In this document: positions 1-9,314 of the stretch, in pieces
How the letters are laid out: each line of letters opens with the position of its first letter
Numbering within the stretch: the stretch's first letter is position 1
NCBI RefSeq assembly: GCF_006546825.1
Contig: NZ_VICC01000001.1
Span: 498,191 to 562,190, forward strand
From: Actinomyces oris
GTDB taxonomy: Bacteria > Actinomycetota > Actinomycetes > Actinomycetales > Actinomycetaceae
Direction: 5' to 3'
Length of the DNA stretch: 64,000 nucleotides
Made by a program: the position numbers and the translations under genes
The notes under the pieces: generated by a model
What the model saw: the letters and a program-made list of their open reading frames with translations, nothing else
Told to the model about the DNA's origin: nothing
The model's database searches: none

Positions 1-1
1 C

Positions 2-3000
2 GCCGCCCCCTCCGGCGGGCCCGCCCCCTGGGAGAGCCGGCTGGCCGACCTGCTGCAGGTGGAGCGCGCCCCGCGCCGTCGGATGGCCCTGGAGATCATC
101 GACGACCCCGGCAACATGTGGGGCACCCCCGCCGGCCTGTCCATGCTGCCGCTCATCGAGGGCAAACGTGGCTGGAACCGGCAGGGCGCCGCCTGGACCC
201 AGATCTCCTCCGGGGGCCTGGACGACGACGTCGATCTCGCCGTCATGGGCGTCCTGCGCGAGCTGGCCGGCATGGCCGGCGGCTACGGCTTCTACTACGC
301 CGACGACCGCCTCTCCCTGACGACCGCGCCCGCCCACGTCTGGGACGTGCTGCGCCGCGGGGTGGCGGCCGGCCTGACCCTCACCACCGCCCAGCGCCAC
401 GGCATGCCCGTCTACCTCGCCGACGGGCTGCGCGGCGGCATCCACCTCACCCGGGAGGACGACGGCGACATCGCCATCACCCCCGCCCTGGAGATCGACG
501 ACGTCGAGGAGCTGCGCCGCCTGCAGGTCCCCGGACTGCGCCTGAGCTTCTCCCTCATGCCGATCGGCGACCCGGTCCACGGCTTCTACACGTGGATGCC
601 CGGGCGCGAGCTGCTCCTCATGCCGCTCGAGCCGCGCCCCACCGAGGCCCTCTCCCGGGTGCTGCGGGGCGACGGCGAGGCCATCACCATCCCGGCCGGG
701 GACGTCGAGCGTTTCGAGACTGAGCACCTTGAGGCCCTCACCCGGGCGCTGCCGGTCCTGTCCGCCGACACCTCCATCCGCATGCCCCGCCCCACGACGC
801 TGCGCGCCGCGCTCGCGGTCCACGTCGATACCGCCGAGCACCACCTGAGCACCGAGTGGTCCATCCGTTACGTCGGGGAGGACGGCGAGGTCCGGAGCAG
901 TCACGCCCTGCCCGACCTGGCCGCGGCGGCCGAGGGTCGCATCGAAGACGGAACCGCTGGCCGGGACATTGATGGGGAGACCCGCCTGGTCCGCGAGGTC
1001 CTCAACCACCTCCTGCCCCTGGCCGGCCGGCACCCGGCCCTCTGGCAGCCCCTGGACCTGCGCGGCATGGACACGGCCCGCTTCATGACAGAGACGCTGC
1101 CGGTCCTGCGCGAACTGGAGGCCTTCGACATCGAGGTCGACGACGACGTCCCCGACTACCGCGAGGCCGAAGCCGCCCCGGTCATCACCACCAGCGTGAG
1201 CGACGACGAGGACCGCCCCGACTGGTTCTCCCTGTCCGTGCGCGTCCACGTGGGTCAAGAGGAGATCCCCCTGGCGCTGCTCATGGCGGCCGTGGCCACC
1301 GGGGAGCCCGAGGTGCTCCTGGAGTCGGGCACCTGGGTGAGCATCGACCGCCCAGAGATCGAGGCCCTGGTCCGCCTCATGGAGGAGGGCCGCGAGCTGG
1401 CCGACCCGCAGGCGCAGGGCGAGCTGCGGGTCAGTGCCCTGCACGCCGGCTACTACGAGGTCCTGGAGTCCCTCGGCGTCATCGAGCAGGCCACGGCCCG
1501 CTGGAAGGAGCGGGTCGGGCGACTGCTGGAGCGGGCGCGCGCCGCCGACGAAGGCAACGACGCGGGCGGCACCAGTGGGAGGACCGGCGAAGGGGCCGGC
1601 GGGGCGCCCGTGCCCGAGGGGATGCGGGCGACGTTGCGCCCCTACCAGCTCGAGGGCTACCGGTGGCTGGACTTCCTGCGCCAGGCGGGCCTCGGCGGGG
1701 TCCTCGCCGACGACATGGGACTGGGCAAGACCGTCCAAGTGCTCGCCGCCGTCCAGCGCCTCATCGAGCAGCGTGAGGAGACCCAAGGGAGCGAGCCGAC
1801 CAGCTCCGGCGACCCCGGTGAGCCGGAGGGGACCGGGCCGGTGCTCGTCATCGCGCCGACCTCCGTCGTCGGCTCCTGGGTGGAGCAGGCCGAGCGCTTC
1901 TGCCCGGGGCTGCGGGTGCGGGCCGTGAGGCGGACCGCCGCCAAGCGCGAGGAGACTGTGGCGCAGATCGTGGAGGGCTGCGACGTCGTCGTCACCTCCT
2001 ACACGATCGTGCGCCTGTGCGAGGAGGAGTTCATCGCCCAGGACTGGGCCTGGGTGGTGTGTGACGAGGCCCAGTTCGTCAAGAACCACACCTCGGCCAC
2101 CTACAAGGCGGTGCGGCGGCTGCGCTCGCCGTCGACCATCGCGATCACGGGCACGCCGCTGGAGAACTCGCTCATGGACCTGTGGGCGCTCATGAGCATC
2201 GCGGCGCCGGGGCTGCTGCCCGACCCGGAGCGCTTCGGGCAGGTCTACCGCAAGCCGATCGACCGCGGGGACGCCGAGGCGCTGGGGCGGCTGCGGCGCA
2301 GGATGCGGCCCTTCCTGCTGCGGCGCACCAAGGAGCAGGTTGCCGCGGACCTGCCCGCCAAGACCGAGCAGGTCCTGTCCGTCGAGCTCGGCGCCAAGCA
2401 CCGCAAGGCCTACGACCAGCGCCTGGCCCGCGAGCGGCAGCGGATCCTCGGGCTGCTGGAGGAGGACACCGCCCAGTCGCGCTTCATCGCGCTCAAGGCG
2501 CTGACCACCCTGCGGCAGATGGCGCTCGACCCGGCGCTCGTCGACGGCGAGGACGGCGCCGAGCCTGAGACGGTTGAGACCGCCGAGAGCGCGGGTGGTG
2601 AGGAGGCCGGCGAGGCCGCCGGCGGTACGGGCGGTTCGGGCAAGAGGGCGGCCCGCGGCGCGACAGCCGTGAAGGGCAGGGATGCCGGCGCCCCCGCAAC
2701 GGGCCGCAGCGGACCGGGGCGGCGGCCGAGCCCGTCGGCCAAGGTCGAGGTGCTGGTCGAACACCTGGGGCCGATCCTATCCGAGGGGCACCGCGCCCTC
2801 GTCTTCTCCCAGTTCACGCGCTACCTCTCCGGCGTGCGCGAGCACCTGGAGGCCACCGGTGTGCGAACCGCCTACATGGACGGCTCCACCCCCGACCGGC
2901 AGAAGGTCATCGACGCCTTCCGGGCCGGCGAGGCCGACGTCTTCCTCATCTCCCTCAAGGCCGGCGGCTTCGGGCTCACGCTCACCGAGGCCGACTACGT

Positions 3001-3310
3001 CTTCCTGCTGGACCCGTGGTGGAACCCGCAGGCCGAGGAGCAGGCCGTCGACCGCACCCACCGGATCGGCCAGGACAAGCCGGTCATGGTCTACCGGCTC
3101 GTCTCGGCCGACACCATCGAGGAGAAGGTCATGGCCCTCAAGGAGAAGAAGGCCGAGCTCTTCGCCCGGGTCGTCGAGGGGGCCGGGGAGGCTGAGGCCG
3201 GCGGCGAGGGTGCTGGTGCCGCCGGTGGTGCGGCTGCTGCGGCGGGCTCGGGCGGACTCAGCCCGGCGGCCCTGACCGCCGCCGAGATCCGCGAGCTCAT
3301 CGAGGGCTGA
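2..3310 (+). CDS. SNF2-family DEAD/DEAH helicase (5' end outside window)
   Basis: ATP-dependent SWI2/SNF2 translocase, expected to remodel protein-DNA complexes. The reading frame is open to the left edge and reads a WESRLADLL-like stretch before the first GTG at 59, so the true start lies upstream and the N-terminal part is missing. The helicase core occupies the second half: motif I LADDMGLGKTVQ (near 1700), motif II DEAQ (near 2065), motif III TGTPLENSLMDLW, then the C-terminal RecA lobe with ALVFSQF, ISLKAGGFGL, DPWWNPQAE and the motif VI run AVDRTHRIGQ. A long Gly/Ala/Glu-rich insert (about 2560-2730) lies between the lobes, and the C-terminus is also Gly/Ala-rich. Bacterial relatives often carry a SWIM zinc finger at the N-terminus, which cannot be checked here. 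The family call is secure; the cellular role is not. Confidence 0.93.
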   Translation, partial: AAPSGGPAPWESRLADLLQVERAPRRRMALEIIDDPGNMWGTPAGLSMLPLIEGKRGWNRQGAAWTQISSGGLDDDVDLAVMGVLRELAGMAGGYGFYYADDRLSLTTAPAHVWDVLRRGVAAGLTLTTAQRHGMPVYLADGLRGGIHLTREDDGDIAITPALEIDDVEELRRLQVPGLRLSFSLMPIGDPVHGFYTWMPGRELLLMPLEPRPTEALSRVLRGDGEAITIPAGDVERFETEHLEALTRALPVLSADTSIRMPRPTTLRAALAVHVDTAEHHLSTEWSIRYVGEDGEVRSSHALPDLAAAAEGRIEDGTAGRDIDGETRLVREVLNHLLPLAGRHPALWQPLDLRGMDTARFMTETLPVLRELEAFDIEVDDDVPDYREAEAAPVITTSVSDDEDRPDWFSLSVRVHVGQEEIPLALLMAAVATGEPEVLLESGTWVSIDRPEIEALVRLMEEGRELADPQAQGELRVSALHAGYYEVLESLGVIEQATARWKERVGRLLERARAADEGNDAGGTSGRTGEGAGGAPVPEGMRATLRPYQLEGYRWLDFLRQAGLGGVLADDMGLGKTVQVLAAVQRLIEQREETQGSEPTSSGDPGEPEGTGPVLVIAPTSVVGSWVEQAERFCPGLRVRAVRRTAAKREETVAQIVEGCDVVVTSYTIVRLCEEEFIAQDWAWVVCDEAQFVKNHTSATYKAVRRLRSPSTIAITGTPLENSLMDLWALMSIAAPGLLPDPERFGQVYRKPIDRGDAEALGRLRRRMRPFLLRRTKEQVAADLPAKTEQVLSVELGAKHRKAYDQRLARERQRILGLLEEDTAQSRFIALKALTTLRQMALDPALVDGEDGAEPETVETAESAGGEEAGEAAGGTGGSGKRAARGATAVKGRDAGAPATGRSGPGRRPSPSAKVEVLVEHLGPILSEGHRALVFSQFTRYLSGVREHLEATGVRTAYMDGSTPDRQKVIDAFRAGEADVFLISLKAGGFGLTLTEADYVFLLDPWWNPQAEEQAVDRTHRIGQDKPVMVYRLVSADTIEEKVMALKEKKAELFARVVEGAGEAEAGGEGAGAAGGAAAAAGSGGLSPAALTAAEIRELIEG

Positions 3311-3415
3311 GGCCTTCGACGTCGTCGGACGCCGCCGTGGGCCGGCCGTGCCCACACGCCTGCACTGGGGCCCCTGCCAGGTTGTGCCCGGGTGGGTGGG
3401 GCCTTCTGCGTGGCT

Positions 3416-3533
3416 GGGGACATTTTCTTCCGGCCGGGGACGTCCTGCGCGTTGGGGGACGGGATTGCTGTCCCCAACGGCGTCGAATGCCCCCGGACGG
3501 AACGACACGCCCCCGGCCGCGCAGAATGTCCCC
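3416..3533. repeat. Nested imperfect palindrome in intergenic DNA
   Basis: The gap 3311-3823 contains no convincing gene. Inside it, an outer arm starting GGGGACATTTTC (3416-3439) is answered by an inverted arm ending GAATGTCCCC (3510-3533). An inner pair CGTTGGGG (3450-3457) and CCCCAACG (3472-3479) is nested within. The size and the nested form resemble the other palindromic elements near 12.3, 12.6, 17.1 and 18.2 kb, although the sequences differ. It could be a terminator region after the helicase gene, or a small non-autonomous mobile element. I see nothing else in 3534-3810. Confidence 0.5.
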
Positions 3534-3823
3534 GGTCGGGAGTGATGGGGGCGCGGCTGGTGGCAGTCTGCACCTCCTCCCCCGGTCTCCTCGTGTGGCA
3601 TCCGGCCATCGCCTCACGGGCGCCTGCAGGGGACCCATCCACGCCGATCGGCCAGGGCTCAGGCGGTCCCCGATGCCACAGAGCCGGGACTGCAGGTGGT
3701 CTCCACAGGGCTGACCAGCCCCTGAGCGCGGCGGCTCGGGGCGGCCCGATGCTGGTGGGGCGGGCACGGCGCCCGCTGGGGAGCGGCGGCGTGCTGGTCC
3801 CCACCGACCAGAGGAGAACCACC

Positions 3824-4075
3824 ATGAGGAGACCCACCCGGACCACCTTGCGTACCCTGCGCACCAGCGTGATGCTGGCCCGCCCGAGTGACGCCTCAAC
3901 GCTGCCGGCGCTCCTGCGGCGCTTGACGAGCAAGGAGGAGGGCATGGCCACCGCCGAGTACGCCATCGGCACCTTGGCGGCCGCGGCCTTCGCCGGCCTG
4001 CTGCTGGCGCTCATGCGCTCGGGCAGCCTGAGCGGGGCGTTGCAGTCCATCATCGAGCAGGCGCTCTCGGTGTGA
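3824..4075 (+). CDS. DUF4244 (Flp pilin-like) small membrane protein
   Basis: An 83-residue protein that starts at an ATG 13 bases after the beginning of a good GAGGAGAA ribosome site. A basic N-terminus is followed by EEGMATAEYAIGTLAAAAFAGLLLAL, which has a Flp-pilin-like processing context (short leader, then Glu near position +5 of a hydrophobic helix) and a short tail. DUF4244 proteins occur with TadE-like genes in actinobacterial tad/Flp pilus loci, and two TadE-like genes follow here. The TadA ATPase and TadB/TadC membrane genes usually just upstream are absent; a helicase gene sits there instead. The role as a pilin subunit or an accessory pseudopilin is inferred. Confidence 0.8.
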   Translation: MRRPTRTTLRTLRTSVMLARPSDASTLPALLRRLTSKEEGMATAEYAIGTLAAAAFAGLLLALMRSGSLSGALQSIIEQALSV

Positions 4076-4275
4076 TGTGCGCTGTCATCGCAGCAGGTGC
4101 GCGCGCTCGCCCCCGAGTGGCCCGGGTACCCGGCGGTGGCCGACGTCGCCGCCCGGGTCCCGCTTCCCGCCGGCCCTCCGGCCGCGTGGAACCGCATCCC
4201 TCACCTGGTCGCCGGCCCCGACGAGGCCGCTGGGGCGGCGACCAGGGTGGGTGCACCGGAGGAGGAGAGGAGGGG

Positions 4276-4590
4276 ATGGTGACGGCTGAGACGGCGTTGT
4301 CACTGCCTGCCGTCGTCCTCGTCCTGCTGATGGTGCTGGCGGCGGTCAGCGCTGGCGTCACTCAGCTGCGGGTGGCCGACGCCGCCCGCACCGCCGCCCG
4401 TCAGGCCGCCATCGGCCAGGAGGACTACGCCGGCGCCGCCCAGCGCGTGGCCGGAGGGGTGAGCCTCGGCGTCGAGCAGGGCGAGCTCACCTGCGTCACC
4501 GCAGCCCGCCCCGTCCCCGGCCCCCTGGGCGGACTGGGCCTGACGGCCCGGGCCCGCGCCTGCACCTACACCGAACCGAGCAGCCCATGA
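4276..4590 (+). CDS. TadE-family pilus-like protein
   Basis: A 104-residue protein. The ATG at 4276 was chosen because a strong purine-rich site (GGAGGAGAGGAGGGG) lies directly upstream and because the protein then begins with the canonical MVTAETALSLPAVVLVLLMVL TadE motif (Glu followed by one hydrophobic helix). A longer frame back to 4072 would add an Arg/Gly/Pro-rich stretch with no family features. The rest is a small extracytoplasmic domain with two Cys residues. TadE proteins are minor pilin or assembly factors of Flp pili. The downstream gene overlaps by four bases (ATGA), which implies translational coupling. Confidence 0.8.
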   Translation: MVTAETALSLPAVVLVLLMVLAAVSAGVTQLRVADAARTAARQAAIGQEDYAGAAQRVAGGVSLGVEQGELTCVTAARPVPGPLGGLGLTARARACTYTEPSSP

Positions 4591-5129
4591 ACCGCCGTGG
4601 AGACAAGACCCGGCAGGTGGCCCACGTTCCGGATCCGCCAGCCTCCTCGGCTGTGGCCTCCACCGCGCTCACGACCGCCGATCAGGGAACCGGCCGTCCG
4701 CCCTGCTACCCGGCTGGACGAACGGTGCGGCAACCGGCCGCGCGGGGCGCCGGAGGAAACCGCCCCGGCTGTGACGAGCGCGGCTCGGGGACCGTCTACG
4801 CGCTCGGCGTCATCGCCGTACTGCTGGTTGCGGCAGTCGGCATCGCGGGCCTCATCCAGGCCCAGAGCGCCACCGGCCGGGCCAGGGCCGCCGCCGACCT
4901 CGCCGCCATCTCCGGTGCCACGGTCCTGTCCTCTGTCGTCGCCCCGGGCGACCCCTGCGCCATGGCGCAGCGCGTGGCTGCAGCCAATGGCGCCTCGGTG
5001 AGCACCTGCTCCGTGGCCGGTGAGGACGTCACCGTCAGCGTCGCCGTCCCGACGACGATCCTCGGCCGACCCCGCCAAGCCACCGCCCAGGCCCGCGCCG
5101 GTCCCGTCGACGCCCCACCCACGCCGTGA
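4587..5129 (+). CDS. TadE-like secretion/pilus protein (Rv3654c-like)
   Basis: A 180-residue protein whose ATG overlaps the stop of the TadE gene in an ATGA junction. After about 65 low-complexity residues it reads CDERGSGTVYALGVIAVLLVAAVGIAGL, a single membrane helix with the D-E-R-G-S-G/A-T-V-x motif typical of Rv3654c/TadG-like helicase-secretion neighbourhood proteins. This is followed by RARAAADLAAISGA and a short exported domain with paired cysteines. In actinobacteria this family is the usual third member after DUF4244 and TadE. The long N-terminal extension is odd, and a start nearer the helix is possible, but the coupled ATGA supports this one. Confidence 0.75.
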   Translation: MNRRGDKTRQVAHVPDPPASSAVASTALTTADQGTGRPPCYPAGRTVRQPAARGAGGNRPGCDERGSGTVYALGVIAVLLVAAVGIAGLIQAQSATGRARAAADLAAISGATVLSSVVAPGDPCAMAQRVAAANGASVSTCSVAGEDVTVSVAVPTTILGRPRQATAQARAGPVDAPPTP

Positions 5130-5176
5130 AGCGGCCCAAACCCGGTCGTTGAGACGGTGCTCCGAGGCTCCCGGCC

Positions 5177-7387
5177 TCAGTCCTCGACGGCGACTGTGGC
5201 GCCGCCCGCGAACTGGGCCGCGTGGAGGCGCGCGTAGGCGCCGCCGGCCGCGATGAGCTCATCGTGGCTGCCCTGCTCGACGATGTCGCCGTGTTCCATG
5301 ACCAGGATGGTGTCGGCGTCGCGGATCGTGGACAGGCGGTGGGCGATGATGAAGCTCGTGCGGCCCTCGCGCAGCGCGTTCATGGCCTGCTGGACCAGCA
5401 GCTCTGTGCGGGTGTCCACGCTGCTGGTGGCCTCATCGAGGATGAGCACGGCCGGGTTTGCCACGAAGGCCCGCGCGATCGTGAGCAACTGGCGCTCGCC
5501 GGCGGAGATGTTCGCGGCGTCCTCCTCCAGAACCGTGTCGTATCCCTGCGGCAGGGCCTTGATGATGTGGTCGACGAAGCACGCCCTCGCGGCGGCCTCG
5601 ACCTCCTCATCACTGGCCCCGGGCCGCCCGTAGCGGATGTTCTCGCGGATCGTGCCGGCGAACAGCCACGGGTCCTGCAGGACCATGCCGGTGCGGCGAC
5701 GCACGTCGTGGCGCGTCATGGTGGCGATGTCGCGCCCGTCGATGAGGATGCGTCCCCCATCGAGTTCGTAGAAGCGCATGAGCAGGTTGACCAGCGTGGT
5801 CTTGCCCGCTCCCGTGGGCCCCACGATCGCGACCGTGTGCCCGGGGTCCACCCGCAGCGACAGATCCCGGATGAGCTCGACCTCCGGGCTGTAGGAGAAG
5901 CGCACGTGCTCCATCTCGATGACACCCGGGCCCGCCGGGCTCTTCGGTGAAGCCGCCGCGGCACTGGGTCCGGCTCCCGCAGCCCGGCCGGCATACCCGG
6001 TGTCGGCGGTCGCGGTGTCGGCAGTACCTGTGGTGCCCGCGGCGCCAGCAGTACCTGCGGCACCAGCGCTCCCCGGTACGACGTCGTCGGGGCGCTCCTC
6101 CTCGGCGTCGAGCAGCTCGAAGATCCGCTCGGCGCTCGCGGTCCCGGACTGTACGGCCGTGGCCATGCCGCCGAGCTGGCCCAGGGGCTGGGAGAACTGC
6201 TGGGAGTACTGGATGAAGGCCTGCACGTCGCCCAGGCGCAGTGACCCGGAGGCGACCATGGCGCCGCCGACCACCGCGATGGCCACATAGTTGATGTTCC
6301 CGATGACCAGCATGATCGGCATCATGATCCCGGAGAGGAACTGGGCGCGCAGCGAGGCCCGGAACAGCTCCTCGTTCTCGGCGGCGAAGGCCTCGCGCAC
6401 CGAGGCCGTGCGCCCGTAGACCTGCACCAGGGCGTGCCCGGAGAAGGACTCCTCCACTCGGGTGTTGATCTTGCCGGTGCGGGCCCACTGGTGGGTGAAG
6501 GCCTGCTGCGAGCGCGGCCCGATCACCCCGAAGACCACGCCCATGAGCGGGAACATGAGGAGCGCCACCAGCGCCAGCTTCCAGGAGATGGAGAACATCA
6601 TCCCCAGCACCCCCACCACCGTGAGGATCGCCGTCAGGGCACCGGACAGGGACTGCTGCAGGGTGTTGGTGACGTTGTCGACGTCGTTGGTCAGGCGGCT
6701 GAGCAGCTCGCCGCGCTGGACGGTGTCGAAGTAGCTCAGCGGCAGGCGGTGGACCTTGTCCTCCACCTGGGCGCGCAACCGGTAGAGGGCCTTGATGGTG
6801 ATGCGGTTGATGAGCCAGCCCTGAAGCCAGTTGAGCAGGCCCGAACCCACGTACAGGCCCAGCACCACTGTCAGGATCCGGCCCAGGCGGGTGTAGTCGA
6901 TGCCCGCGCCGGGAATGACATCCATCGCCGAGAGCATCGTGGCGAAGTCATCCATCCCCCGCGCCCGCAGGGCCTCAATGGCCTGGGCCTTGGTGGTGCC
7001 GGCCGGCAGCATCGTGGAGACCACGCCCTCGAAGATGACGTTGGTGGCCTGCCCCAGCACCTTGGGGGCCGCCACCGCCAGCACCACCGTTCCCACGGCG
7101 GCCAGGGCCACGATCATCAGGGAGACCCGGTAGGCGCCCAGTAGCCCGACCATCCGCTTGAAGGAGGGCCAGAAGGCCTCGGCCTTGCCCGGAGGCGGAC
7201 CGTCGTGCCATTCGCCCGAGGCGGCCTGCGCCTCAGCGGCCAGCTTGAGGTCCTCCTCGCTGAGCTCATCGGGGGCGACGACGGCGCTCGCGGCGGTACT
7301 CGCACCGCTCCCGGCCTTCTTGCGGGTGCCCCTGTCGGCGTTCTCGTTGGTGTTCCTACCCATGGGGCTGCTTGCGTTCCTGCTCAT
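5177..7387 (-). CDS. ABC exporter half-transporter, consensus subunit
   Basis: A 736-residue fused membrane and ATPase protein. A hydrophilic N-terminus (about 85 residues) is followed by a six-helix exporter domain and then a nucleotide-binding domain. The NBD has Walker A GPTGAGKTT, Q-loop VLQDPWLFAG, signature ISAGERQ, Walker B LILDEATSSVD with its catalytic Glu intact, and the switch His in IIAHRLSTI. It overlaps the upstream gene by four bases, and that partner carries a degenerate site, so the two probably form a heterodimeric drug or lipid exporter of the TM287/288 or BmrCD kind. An Ala/Gly/Thr-rich insert of about 50 residues joins the membrane and ATPase domains. The substrate is unknown. 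Confidence 0.92.
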   Translation of the reverse strand: MSRNASSPMGRNTNENADRGTRKKAGSGASTAASAVVAPDELSEEDLKLAAEAQAASGEWHDGPPPGKAEAFWPSFKRMVGLLGAYRVSLMIVALAAVGTVVLAVAAPKVLGQATNVIFEGVVSTMLPAGTTKAQAIEALRARGMDDFATMLSAMDVIPGAGIDYTRLGRILTVVLGLYVGSGLLNWLQGWLINRITIKALYRLRAQVEDKVHRLPLSYFDTVQRGELLSRLTNDVDNVTNTLQQSLSGALTAILTVVGVLGMMFSISWKLALVALLMFPLMGVVFGVIGPRSQQAFTHQWARTGKINTRVEESFSGHALVQVYGRTASVREAFAAENEELFRASLRAQFLSGIMMPIMLVIGNINYVAIAVVGGAMVASGSLRLGDVQAFIQYSQQFSQPLGQLGGMATAVQSGTASAERIFELLDAEEERPDDVVPGSAGAAGTAGAAGTTGTADTATADTGYAGRAAGAGPSAAAASPKSPAGPGVIEMEHVRFSYSPEVELIRDLSLRVDPGHTVAIVGPTGAGKTTLVNLLMRFYELDGGRILIDGRDIATMTRHDVRRRTGMVLQDPWLFAGTIRENIRYGRPGASDEEVEAAARACFVDHIIKALPQGYDTVLEEDAANISAGERQLLTIARAFVANPAVLILDEATSSVDTRTELLVQQAMNALREGRTSFIIAHRLSTIRDADTILVMEHGDIVEQGSHDELIAAGGAYARLHAAQFAGGATVAVED

Positions 7388-9117
7388 GCTGCGGCCTCCG
7401 CTCCGAGCTGGGAAGTGACGATCTCGCGGTAGACGGCGCAGGTGGCCAGCAGCTCAGTGTGCGTGCCGCTACCCACCAGATGGCCGCCGTCCAGGACGAG
7501 GATCTGGTCGGCCTCGACGATCGTGGAGACGCGCTGGGCCACGATCACCTTCGTGATGCCGACCGTCGCCGGCCCCATGGCCTCGCGTAGCCGCGCGTCA
7601 GTGGACACGTCCAGGGCCGAGAAGGAGTCGTCGAAGATGAGGATGTCAGGTCGGCGCACCAGGGCCCGGGCGATGGCCAGGCGCTGACGCTGACCGCCCG
7701 AGACATTCGTGCCGCCCTGGGCGATGGGCGCCTCGAGGCCCCCGTCCATCTTGGAGACGAAGTCCTTGGCCTGGGCGACCTCCAGGGCCTCCCACAGCTC
7801 GTCGTCGGTGGCCTCCTCGCGCCCCAGGCGCAGGTTGGAGGCCACGGTGCCGGCGAACAGGAAGGGCTGCTGAGGCACGAGCCCCATCTGGGCCCACAAT
7901 GCCTCGGGGTCGGCCTGACGCACGTCGGTGCCGCCGATGAGCACCTGCCCGCTGCTGGCCTCCAGCAGCCTCGCCAGCAGCCGCACCACCGTGGACTTGC
8001 CCGACGCCGTCGAGCCGACGATCGCCGTGGTCGTCCCGGGCTGGACCGTGAAGCTCACCTCCGCCAGGACGCGGGCGTCGGCGTCGGGGTAGACGAAGGT
8101 GACGTCCCGCATCTCAACCGTTCCGGGAGCCGGGAAGGTTTCGACGGCGTCGGGGGAGGAGGTGATGGTCGGCGGCGTCGCCAGCACCTCGCTGATGCGC
8201 TCGGCGCACACGGCGGCGCGCGGGATCATGATCGTCATGAAGCTCGCCATGACGATGCCCATGAGGATCTGCATGAGGTAGGACATGAAGGCGATGAGGG
8301 TGCCGACCTCCACGTCGCCGTCACCGACTTGGTGGCCGCCGAACCAGATGACGCCGACGATCGTCACGTCCAGCACCAGCATCACCAGCGGGAACAGCAG
8401 GACGAAGAGCTGCCCCACGCGCTCGCCGACCCGGGCGATATCGGTGTTGGCGTCCCCAAATCGCTCGGTCTCGGCCTCCTCGCGCACGAAGGCGCGGATC
8501 ACCCGGATACCGGTGAGCTGCTCGCGCATCACCCGGTTGATGGCGTCGAGCTTGTCCTGGTAGGAGCGGAACAGGGGCAGCATCCGGCTCACGATGAGGC
8601 CCACCGCGACCAGCAGGACCGGCACCGACAGCCCGATCAGCCACGACAGACCCGGGGCGCGCGTGACCGCCATGACGATGCCGCCCACCGCCATGACCGG
8701 TGCCGTCACCAGCATCGTGGCGCTCATCATCACCAGCATCTGGACCTGCTGGACGTCGTTGGTATTGCGGGTGATGAGCGAGCCAGCCCCGAAGGCGGAG
8801 ATCTCCCGCTCTGAGAAGCCGCTGACCCGGTCGAAGACCTCGCCGCGCAGGTCCCGGCCCATGCTCATCGCCGCGCGCGCCGCGAGGTAGGTCGCCGCGA
8901 CCGAACACACGCCCTGGGCCAGGCTGACCCCCAGCATGAATGCGCCCATCCGCCAGATATATCCGGAGTCCCCGGTGGCCACACCCTTGTCGATGATGTC
9001 GGCGTTGAGGGTGGGGAGGTACAGGGAGGCCATCACCTGTGCGAACTGAAGCACCAGGACGCACAACAGCAACCCGGTATAGGGGCGCAGGTGCGTGCGC
9101 AGCAATCGAAGGAGCAT
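7384..9117 (-). CDS. ABC exporter half-transporter, degenerate-site subunit
   Basis: A 577-residue exporter half. The membrane domain begins at the N-terminus (LLRTHLRPYTGLLLCVLVLQ), and the ATPase domain has Walker A GSTASGKST, signature VSGGQRQ and Walker B LIFDDSFSALD. The catalytic Glu after Walker B is replaced by Asp and the switch His region reads VAQRVST (Gln for His). These are the hallmarks of the non-hydrolysing site in heterodimeric ABC exporters. It is the first gene of a two-gene minus-strand operon, and its stop overlaps the start of the partner (ATGA). The upstream gap 9118-9314 probably holds the promoter. The substrate cannot be told from the sequence. Confidence 0.92.
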   Translation of the reverse strand: MLLRLLRTHLRPYTGLLLCVLVLQFAQVMASLYLPTLNADIIDKGVATGDSGYIWRMGAFMLGVSLAQGVCSVAATYLAARAAMSMGRDLRGEVFDRVSGFSEREISAFGAGSLITRNTNDVQQVQMLVMMSATMLVTAPVMAVGGIVMAVTRAPGLSWLIGLSVPVLLVAVGLIVSRMLPLFRSYQDKLDAINRVMREQLTGIRVIRAFVREEAETERFGDANTDIARVGERVGQLFVLLFPLVMLVLDVTIVGVIWFGGHQVGDGDVEVGTLIAFMSYLMQILMGIVMASFMTIMIPRAAVCAERISEVLATPPTITSSPDAVETFPAPGTVEMRDVTFVYPDADARVLAEVSFTVQPGTTTAIVGSTASGKSTVVRLLARLLEASSGQVLIGGTDVRQADPEALWAQMGLVPQQPFLFAGTVASNLRLGREEATDDELWEALEVAQAKDFVSKMDGGLEAPIAQGGTNVSGGQRQRLAIARALVRRPDILIFDDSFSALDVSTDARLREAMGPATVGITKVIVAQRVSTIVEADQILVLDGGHLVGSGTHTELLATCAVYREIVTSQLGAEAAA

Positions 9118-9314
9118 GCTGGCAACGTATCAGCCTCACGGTGCGTGAGGGCGAGCATCTCATGAATATGAGGGAGAGCGTCTTATGAATTTTGGTTCAT
9201 GCCCGCGTAGGGGGCGGGCTCACGTCGCGTTAGGTCCGGCGACTGGATTGACCGTCTCGGATGACTTCGCCGCCGCTCCTGCGAGGTGCGACTCGCCAAG
9301 CAGCAGGTCGGAGC

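Noticed and set aside
4097-4282. A 61-residue frame between the DUF4244 and TadE genes
   Set aside because: Its composition is fairly protein-like, but no ribosome site precedes the GTG, it overlaps the TadE start, and it continues the DUF4244 frame past its stop. It is more likely a by-product of high GC.
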